In this document: in pieces, positions 59,024 through 64,000 of the stretch
How the letters are laid out: each line of letters opens with the position of its first letter
How positions within the stretch are numbered: position 1 is the first letter of the stretch
Made by a program: the position numbers and the translations under genes
Source of the DNA: Streptomyces sp. CG1
GTDB taxonomy: Bacteria > Actinomycetota > Actinomycetes > Streptomycetales > Streptomycetaceae
Length of the DNA stretch: 64,000 bases
Direction of reading: 5' to 3'
Assembly (NCBI RefSeq): GCF_041080625.1
Contig: NZ_CP163518.1
Span: forward strand, 4,154,001-4,218,000
Notes under the pieces: model-generated
Database searches by the model: none
Told to the model about the DNA's origin: nothing
The model's input: only the letters and a program-made list of their open reading frames with translations

Positions 59024-60292
59024 ATGAACCGTCTCCGTGTCACCTCCGGTCCGGTCCACGCCCTCGCCGCACTCTGGCTCACCACGCGTGGCCTGATGCT
59101 GTGGCTGCTCCTCCACGACAGCCCCCCGCTGCTCGGCGGCGGCTCGGTGGCGGGTGAGGTGTCACGGCTGTACGCCTCCTGGTACGACATCCTCGTACAC
59201 GGTTCCTTCCCGGCGCACGACACCCTCTGGCAGTACCCGCCGGGCGCGGGCGCGGTGCTGCTGGCGCCGGGCCTGCTGCCGGGGCTGTCGTACTTCCAGG
59301 CGTTCGTGGCGTTCACGCTGGCCACGGACGCGCTGGTGGCGGCGGCCCTGGTGCGCGCGGGCAGGCGGCCCGGGCGCAGCCTGCTCGGCGCGGCCCTGTG
59401 GACCGCCGGTCTGCCGCTGCTGCTGCACATCCCGCTCGCCCGCTACGACGTCCAGGTCACCGCCCTGGCCGTGCTCTCCCTGCTGGCGCTCGGCCGCTTC
59501 CCGCGCGCGGGCGGGGTGCTCGCGGCGCTGGGCGCGCTGGTGAAGGTGTGGCCGGCGCTGGTGCTGCTGGGCACGCCCCGCGGGCGGGCGACGCGCGGGG
59601 CGTGGGGGTGGGCGGCGGGCGCCGGGTTCGCCACGCTCGCCCTCTTCGCCGTGTCGTTCGAGCATCCGCTGTCCTTTCTGCGGGAGCAGGGCGGGCGCGG
59701 GGTGCAGATCGAGTCGCTCGGCGGTACGGCGCTGAGCCTGGCGCGGCACGCCGGCTGGCCGGGCGGGCCGCGCTTCCAGTACGGCGCCGTCGAACTGGTC
59801 GGCCCGCATGTGCACGCCGTCGCCACCGCCTCCCTGGCGCTGACGGCGGTCTCCTTCGCGCTGCTGGTGCTGTGGCGGGTGCGGGCGCGGCGCTGGAGCG
59901 AGGCCACGCCGTTCGACGCGGCGCTGTGCGCGGTACTGCTGTTCACGGTCACCAGCCGGGTGATCAGCCCGCAGTACATGATCTGGCTGGTCGGTCTCGC
60001 CGCCGTGTGCGTGACCTCGCGGCACACCAGCCAGCGCCCGGTCGCGGCGCTGGTCCTGGCGGCGACCGCGCTGACCACGCTGGAGTTCCCGATGCGCTAC
60101 GGCGATGTGGTCGACGGCACCTGGACCGGCTGTCTGCTGATGCTGGCGCGCAACGGGATCCTGGCGGCCGCGGCCGTGCTGTCGTTCGTCCGGCTGTGGC
60201 GGGCGACACGGCCGGACGGAAAGAGCTTGCCGGCGACGGAACCCCGACCCGGTTCTGACCGCCTTCCGGACCGGACGCTAAGCTTCTCTTAA
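59024..60292 (+). CDS. GT87-family (DUF2029-like) membrane mannosyltransferase-type protein
   Basis: The 422-residue protein has about ten helices. The second external segment YASWYDILVHGSFPAHDTLWQYPPGAGAVLLAPGLLPG has the D and YPP features of GT87 enzymes, and LVKVWPALVLLG plus VISPQYMIWLVGLAAV recur in this family. Such enzymes add mannose or related sugars from polyprenyl phosphates to surface lipids and glycans. ATG 59024 follows the AT-rich divergent promoter. It ends inside the first of two 24-base repeats preceding the next gene. Confidence 0.82.
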   Translation: MNRLRVTSGPVHALAALWLTTRGLMLWLLLHDSPPLLGGGSVAGEVSRLYASWYDILVHGSFPAHDTLWQYPPGAGAVLLAPGLLPGLSYFQAFVAFTLATDALVAAALVRAGRRPGRSLLGAALWTAGLPLLLHIPLARYDVQVTALAVLSLLALGRFPRAGGVLAALGALVKVWPALVLLGTPRGRATRGAWGWAAGAGFATLALFAVSFEHPLSFLREQGGRGVQIESLGGTALSLARHAGWPGGPRFQYGAVELVGPHVHAVATASLALTAVSFALLVLWRVRARRWSEATPFDAALCAVLLFTVTSRVISPQYMIWLVGLAAVCVTSRHTSQRPVAALVLAATALTTLEFPMRYGDVVDGTWTGCLLMLARNGILAAAAVLSFVRLWRATRPDGKSLPATEPRPGSDRLPDRTLSFS

Positions 60293-60334
60293 CAGCGGAT
60301 TACCAAATATTCTTAACATCGTATTACCGAGCAT
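60287..60334. repeat. Two tandem 24-bp AT-rich repeats upstream of the GT2 gene
   Basis: 60287-60310 and 60311-60334 agree at 19 of 24 positions, each with the core TCTTAACA..CG.ATTACC. They begin over the last codons of the preceding gene and end 17 bases before the GT2 start, a good place for a regulator binding as two units. Confidence 0.8.
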
Positions 60335-60351
60335 TTCTACGCTCCCGGCCC

Positions 60352-62049
60352 GTGGACCTGATGCGACCAGCCCCATCCGACACACCCGACGCACCCGATA
60401 CAGCAGGCACCGCCGAATCGACCTCCGATACGGCGGGCGCCGCCGACGCCCCGCGCGCGGCGCAGGTCGGCGTCGTCGTCATCGGCTACAACGACCGCGC
60501 CCATGTGGGCGACGCCGTGCGTTCGGCGCTGGCCCAGGGGCCGGCGGTCGCCGAGGTCATCGCCGTGGACGACTGCTCCACGGACGGCAGCGCCGAGCTG
60601 CTGGACCGGCTGGCCGCCGACGAGCCCCGGCTGCGGGTGGTGCGCCGGGATGTGAACAGCGGCGGCTGCGGCAGCCCGCGCAACAACGGAATCGACGCGC
60701 TGACGACGCCGTACGTGATGTTCCTGGACAGCGACGACGTGCTGCCGCCCGGCGCGGTGGACGCGCTGCTGGCGGCGGCCACAGGGGCGCACGCCGAGGT
60801 CGCGAGCGGGTTGTGCGTGCGCCGGGAGCTGCCCTCAGGGCGTGAACAACCCTGGCAGGAGCCCCTCTACACGGCGCACACCGTCCTCGCGCACCCCTCC
60901 CAGCACCCGCGCCTGGTCCACGACACGCTGTGCGTCAGCAAGCTGTACCGCACCGACTTCCTGCGCGAACACGGCATCCGCTTCCCCGACGGCCGCTTCC
61001 TCTACGAGGACATCGTCTTCACCGCGCGTGTACTGGCCGCCGGCCCGCGCATGGCGCTCGTACCGGACCGCGTGTATCTGTGGCATGTGCGCCGGTCCGC
61101 CGAGCAGTTGTCGCTCTCGCTGGACCGGGAGCGCATCGACAACTGGAAGGCGCGCGTCGAGGCGTGCACGCTGGCGTACGACATCCTGCTGAGCGCCGGG
61201 CAGAAGGAGCTGGCGCGGGCGGTGCGGGCCAAGTTCCTCGACCACGAGGTACGGATGTACACACGTGAGCTGGGGTTGCGCGACGCGGACTACCAGCGCG
61301 CGTGGTGGGCGCTCACCCGGGAGTACCTCGCGCACTACGACGCCGCCGACTGGGAACTGAACCCGAGCGCACCGGGCCTGCTGCTCGCGCGGGTCGTCCT
61401 GGAGTCGCCCGAGCCCCGCGACCTGCCCCGCATGCGTGAACTGGCCGCGCGCCCGGCGCGCCTCCTGCCGCCCTACGCCCGCACCCCCGACGGCACCCCC
61501 GTCTGGTCCGAGGACCTCCCCCAGGTCACCCTCACGCCGTTCCTGACCCGCCCGACCGCCAGGCTCCCGCTCGCCTTCGAGGCGGAACTGCAGCCACGCG
61601 CGCGTGCCTCGCGTCTGCTCCTGCGGCTGCACGAGATGTACGGCAGGGTGGCCGAGGCGGCACCGCGCGAGCTGGACGTGGAGTGGCAGTCCCGGGACGA
61701 CGAGCGCACACGCGGGCGCACGACGGTCCCGCTCACGTCCTCCGGCGCGGAGACGGACCCGGCCAGCTGGTCGGCCGAGCTGCCCGTGGACCTGGGCGCG
61801 CTCGGCGCGGGCACCTGGGACCTTCAGCTGACCGTACGCTTTGCAGACGGCGCGCAGCGGCACGTCACGGCGCACGCCCTGACGGGCGCCGGCCGGCTGC
61901 GCCGGCGCGCCGTCCCGAGCGTCCGGCACGGCGTGCTCCTGGTACAGCCGTACGCCACTCACTCCGGCGCACTCGCCGTGCGCATGGCGAGCGGCGTACG
62001 CGGGGTGGTACAGGTGGCACGCAGCCGGCTGCGCCGACTGCTGCACTGA
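60352..62049 (+). CDS. Family 2 glycosyltransferase
   Basis: The protein has 565 residues. After a Thr/Ala/Asp-rich leader (1-35) comes the GT2 fold: VGVVVIGYNDRAHVGDAVRSALAQGPAVAEVIAVDDCSTDGS, NSGGCGSPRNNGIDAL and the DxD motif in MFLDSDDVLPPG (about 121-132). FLYEDIVFTARVLAAG contains the catalytic ED pair. The C-terminal half (about 400-565) is beta-rich and unlike GT2; it may bind polymer. No membrane helix is present, but the tail VARSRLRRLL is amphipathic. It follows the GT87 gene and precedes the epimerase gene in one direction. Confidence 0.87.
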   Translation: MDLMRPAPSDTPDAPDTAGTAESTSDTAGAADAPRAAQVGVVVIGYNDRAHVGDAVRSALAQGPAVAEVIAVDDCSTDGSAELLDRLAADEPRLRVVRRDVNSGGCGSPRNNGIDALTTPYVMFLDSDDVLPPGAVDALLAAATGAHAEVASGLCVRRELPSGREQPWQEPLYTAHTVLAHPSQHPRLVHDTLCVSKLYRTDFLREHGIRFPDGRFLYEDIVFTARVLAAGPRMALVPDRVYLWHVRRSAEQLSLSLDRERIDNWKARVEACTLAYDILLSAGQKELARAVRAKFLDHEVRMYTRELGLRDADYQRAWWALTREYLAHYDAADWELNPSAPGLLLARVVLESPEPRDLPRMRELAARPARLLPPYARTPDGTPVWSEDLPQVTLTPFLTRPTARLPLAFEAELQPRARASRLLLRLHEMYGRVAEAAPRELDVEWQSRDDERTRGRTTVPLTSSGAETDPASWSAELPVDLGALGAGTWDLQLTVRFADGAQRHVTAHALTGAGRLRRRAVPSVRHGVLLVQPYATHSGALAVRMASGVRGVVQVARSRLRRLLH

Positions 62050-62105
62050 GAGAGCCCCGCTTCACTGACACACGGGGACCGACTGACGAGGAGACGGGCC
62101 GCACA

Positions 62106-63086
62106 ATGACCTGGCTGATCACCGGCGGTGCCGGATACATCGGGGCACACGTCGTACGGGCGATGACCGAGGCGGGAGAGCGCACGGTCGTCTACGACGA
62201 CCTGTCCACGGGCGTCGCCGAGCGCGTACCGGCGGAGGTACCGCTGGTGCGGGGCTCCGTCCTGGACGCGGACCGGGTGGCCCGCACACTCGCCGAGCAC
62301 GAGATCAGCGGCGTCGTGCACCTGGCGGCGAAGAAGCAGGTGGGCGAGTCGGTGGAGCGCCCGCTGCACTACTACCGGGAGAACGTGGAGGGCCTGCGCA
62401 CCCTCCTGGACGCGGTGACGCAGGCGGAGGTCCCGTCCTTCCTCTTCTCCTCCTCGGCGGCGGTCTACGGCATGCCGGACGTCGACCTGGTGACGGAGGA
62501 GACCCCCTGCGAACCGATGTCCCCTTACGGCGAGACGAAGCTGGCCGGCGAGTGGCTCGTCCGCGCGACGGGCAAGGCGACCGGCCTGTCGACCGCGTCG
62601 CTGCGCTACTTCAACGTGGCCGGCGCGGCGAGCCCGGAACTGGCCGACACGGGCGTCTTCAACCTGATCCCGATGGTCTTCGAAAAGCTCACCGAGGGCG
62701 CGCCGCCGCGCATCTTCGGCGACGACTACCCGACGCCTGACGGAACCTGTGTGCGCGACTACATCCACGTGGTCGACCTGGCCGAGGCCCATGTCACCGT
62801 CGCCCGCGCGCTGGCCTCCTCCCCCGGTACCGACCTGACCGTCAACATCGGCCGGGGCGAGGGCGTCTCCGTGCGCGAGATGATCGACCGCATCAACGCG
62901 GTCACCGGCTACGACCGCCCGCCGGTCGTCACGCCGCGCCGCCCCGGCGACCCCGCGCGCGTCGTCGCCTCGGCCGACCGCATCGCCACCGAACTGGGCT
63001 GGCGGGCCAAGTACGACGTCCAGGACATGATCACCTCGGCCTGGGAGGGCTGGCTCCGCCACCACCCGGAGGCGGCCCGCTCCTAG
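62106..63086 (+). CDS. galE: UDP-glucose 4-epimerase
   Basis: The 326-residue short-chain dehydrogenase-type enzyme has NAD-binding TGGAGYIGAH (residues 7-16), VVHLAAKKQVGESVERPLHYY, FSSSAAVYG and the catalytic YGETK (Tyr-x3-Lys). LRYFNVAGA and CVRDYIHVVDLAEAHV are GalE markers. It interconverts UDP-glucose and UDP-galactose in the cytosol and probably feeds UDP-sugars to the surface glycosyltransferases upstream. ATG 62106 lies 57 bases after the GT2 gene. Other UDP-hexose epimerases look alike, so substrate is likely but not certain. Confidence 0.92.
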   Translation: MTWLITGGAGYIGAHVVRAMTEAGERTVVYDDLSTGVAERVPAEVPLVRGSVLDADRVARTLAEHEISGVVHLAAKKQVGESVERPLHYYRENVEGLRTLLDAVTQAEVPSFLFSSSAAVYGMPDVDLVTEETPCEPMSPYGETKLAGEWLVRATGKATGLSTASLRYFNVAGAASPELADTGVFNLIPMVFEKLTEGAPPRIFGDDYPTPDGTCVRDYIHVVDLAEAHVTVARALASSPGTDLTVNIGRGEGVSVREMIDRINAVTGYDRPPVVTPRRPGDPARVVASADRIATELGWRAKYDVQDMITSAWEGWLRHHPEAARS

Positions 63087-63104
63087 GCCGCACCGAGACG
63101 CGAC

Positions 63105-63123
63105 GGGGCTCCTCGAGAGCCCC
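63105..63123 (+). terminator. Short hairpin after galE
   Basis: GGGGCTC-CTCGA-GAGCCCC, a 7-pair stem 19 bases past the galE stop. Confidence 0.55.
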
Positions 63124-63150
63124 GGCTGCGGGTGGTCCATGACTGATCGC

Positions 63151-63179
63151 GCGGTTCCCCGAGCCTCTTGGGGAACCGC
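63151..63179. terminator. GCGGTTCCCC hairpin between galE and the TetR gene
   Basis: GCGGTTCCCC (63151-63160) and GGGGAACCGC (63170-63179) pair perfectly around a 9-base loop. The surrounding GATCGCGCGGTTCCCC word is, from memory, a dispersed intergenic repeat of Streptomyces genomes. Confidence 0.75.
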
Positions 63180-63209
63180 AGCACCCCACGAGCCCAGCAG
63201 AGGGCGCGC

Positions 63210-63836
63210 TCAGAGCGCCTTGAGCGCCCCCGCCGTAGCCCGGGCCAGATTGTCCAGGTACCCCTTGGGCAGCTTCGGGGACCGGGTCACCACCGCGCGC
63301 CAGTACAGGGGGCCCGAGATGAGGTCGAGGGCGAGGTCGGGATCCACACCCGCTCGCACCTCCCCCCGCTCCTCGGCCGCCGCCACGATCTTGCTGGCCA
63401 CGCCCTCCTGTCCGTCCCGCAGGGCCTTCTGGAAGGCGTCGGCGATGTCGGGATTGCGGGCCGCCTCCGCCTGCAGGTCGGGGATGATCTGCGAGGCGAC
63501 CGGGTGGCGCAGGGCGCGGGACGTGACCTCGTAGAGCAGGCGCAGGTCGCCCTCCAGGGAGCCCGTGTCGGGGACCGGGAGGCCCAGGACCGCCATCGCC
63601 GAGACGACGTCCAGGACGAGGTGCAGCTTGGAGCGCCAGCGCCGGTACACCGCCGTCTTGCCGACACCCGCCCGCCGCGCGATGCCCTCGATGGACATCC
63701 GGGCGTAGCCGACCGCCGCGAGTTCCTCGAAGACCGCCCCGCGAATGGCTTCGGTCACATCCTCCCGGAGCAGGGCGGCCCCGGCGGGGGTCCTGCGGCG
63801 CTGGGGCGTCCGCGGCTCGTCGGCGTTCGTCGTCAT
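63210..63836 (-). CDS. TetR-family transcriptional regulator
   Basis: The 208-residue protein has a TetR helix-turn-helix at about residues 26-72: DVTEAIRGAVFEELAAVGYARMSIEGIARRAGVGKTAVYRRWRSKLHLVLDVV. The TetR_C-type ligand domain contains DPDLALDLISGPLYWRAVV, the pattern of the TetR_C_11/AcrR-like subgroup. ATG 63836 gives MTTNADEPRTPQ. Its promoter region contains two long direct repeats that are likely its own operators and those of a divergent gene beyond the window. Confidence 0.92.
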   Translation of the reverse strand: MTTNADEPRTPQRRRTPAGAALLREDVTEAIRGAVFEELAAVGYARMSIEGIARRAGVGKTAVYRRWRSKLHLVLDVVSAMAVLGLPVPDTGSLEGDLRLLYEVTSRALRHPVASQIIPDLQAEAARNPDIADAFQKALRDGQEGVASKIVAAAEERGEVRAGVDPDLALDLISGPLYWRAVVTRSPKLPKGYLDNLARATAGALKAL

Positions 63837-63857
63837 GACGCACAGCATAGGCCGTGA

Positions 63858-63930
63858 CGACGATACGGTTGCGTTCCGACGTCGATTGGTTCTACGCTCC
63901 CGTTGCGACGATACGGTCCCGTTCCGGCGT
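63858..63930. promoter_or_regulatory. Paired 25-bp operators upstream of the TetR gene
   Basis: 63858-63882 and 63906-63930 share 22 of 25 bases (CGACGATACGGT..CGTTCCG.CGT) at a 48-base spacing. The second contains ACGG-TC-CCGT, a small palindrome. Two such sites in a divergent promoter suggest TetR binding. Confidence 0.7.
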
Positions 63931-64000
63931 AAGAGAACGTGAAGAGAAGCGTAAGGAAGCGCGCGAAACGACGAAGCGTCGGACCATGGACCACCGACGC

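Noticed and set aside
63986..64000. ATG at 63986 as the start of a divergent gene
   Set aside because: Only five codons are inside the window and there is no good ribosome site, so it cannot be supported.

Overview
The window is high-GC actinobacterial chromosome, almost certainly Streptomyces. The signs are third-position G/C codon use, many GTG and TTG starts, a tmRNA tag ANTKRDSFALAA, a sortase signal LAETG, and a gene order (murA, hupA, malic enzyme, HelD helicase, rsuA-sigU, nnaR-narK, ssrA-smpB-S41 protease-ftsX-ftsE, prfB, pkaB-pkaA) that I recall from the central S. coelicolor chromosome around SCO2940-SCO2990. The synteny is from memory and was not searched.

Layout. 1-0.7 kb: start of a helicase gene (minus, running off the left edge) and tRNA-Cys(GCA). 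0.7-7.5 kb: a two-domain SUKH-4-like protein, then a minus-strand molybdo-flavoprotein operon (FAD subunit, very long 2Fe-2S subunit, Mo subunit, 46-residue membrane peptide) joined by three GTGA overlaps. 7.7-14.5 kb: GH20 hexosaminidase with a DasR-like site, DUF3039, YqgE, murA, hupA and malic enzyme. 14.9-18.7 kb: HelD and the anti-sigma/sigma pair rsuA-sigU. 19-22.6 kb: CGNR protein and a plus-strand cluster DUF1772, SRPBCC, ArsR, DUF2182, DUF899 with twin palindromic operators. 22.6-31 kb: nitrogen-linked block (NnaR regulator, nitrate transporter) and a CitA/CitB-type two-component system divergent from a nitrate/sulfonate-type ABC transporter. 31-34 kb: LysR regulator divergent from an MFS exporter. 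34.3-38.3 kb: ssrA, smpB, S41 protease, ftsX, ftsE, all minus. 38.5-48.9 kb: zinc-ribbon membrane peptide, LAETG surface protein, prfB, two Ser/Thr kinases, and a large FHA plus EccC/FtsK-like ATPase divergent from the kinases. 49-52.8 kb: sugar-type ABC importer. 52.9-63 kb: cell-surface polymer genes (GT2-TagF fusion, its broken paralogue, two polytopic glycosyltransferases, GT2, UDP-glucose epimerase) interrupted by ohr/ohrR. 63.2 kb: TetR regulator with a repeated upstream element.

The most interesting items are these. PkaA carries repeated DPTxVLP motifs that fit the FHA phospho-threonine rule, next to a gene for an FHA-ATPase. The Mo subunit appears to lack the catalytic glutamate. Several genes (murA, helD, nnaR, the FHA-ATPase, the GT39-like gene) have directly repeated 3' ends, most of which repeat the stop codon. 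The TagF-like paralogue has an in-frame TGA exactly where its neighbour has Trp. There are also several clean palindromic or repeated operator candidates. No CRISPR array, insertion sequence or prophage is visible.
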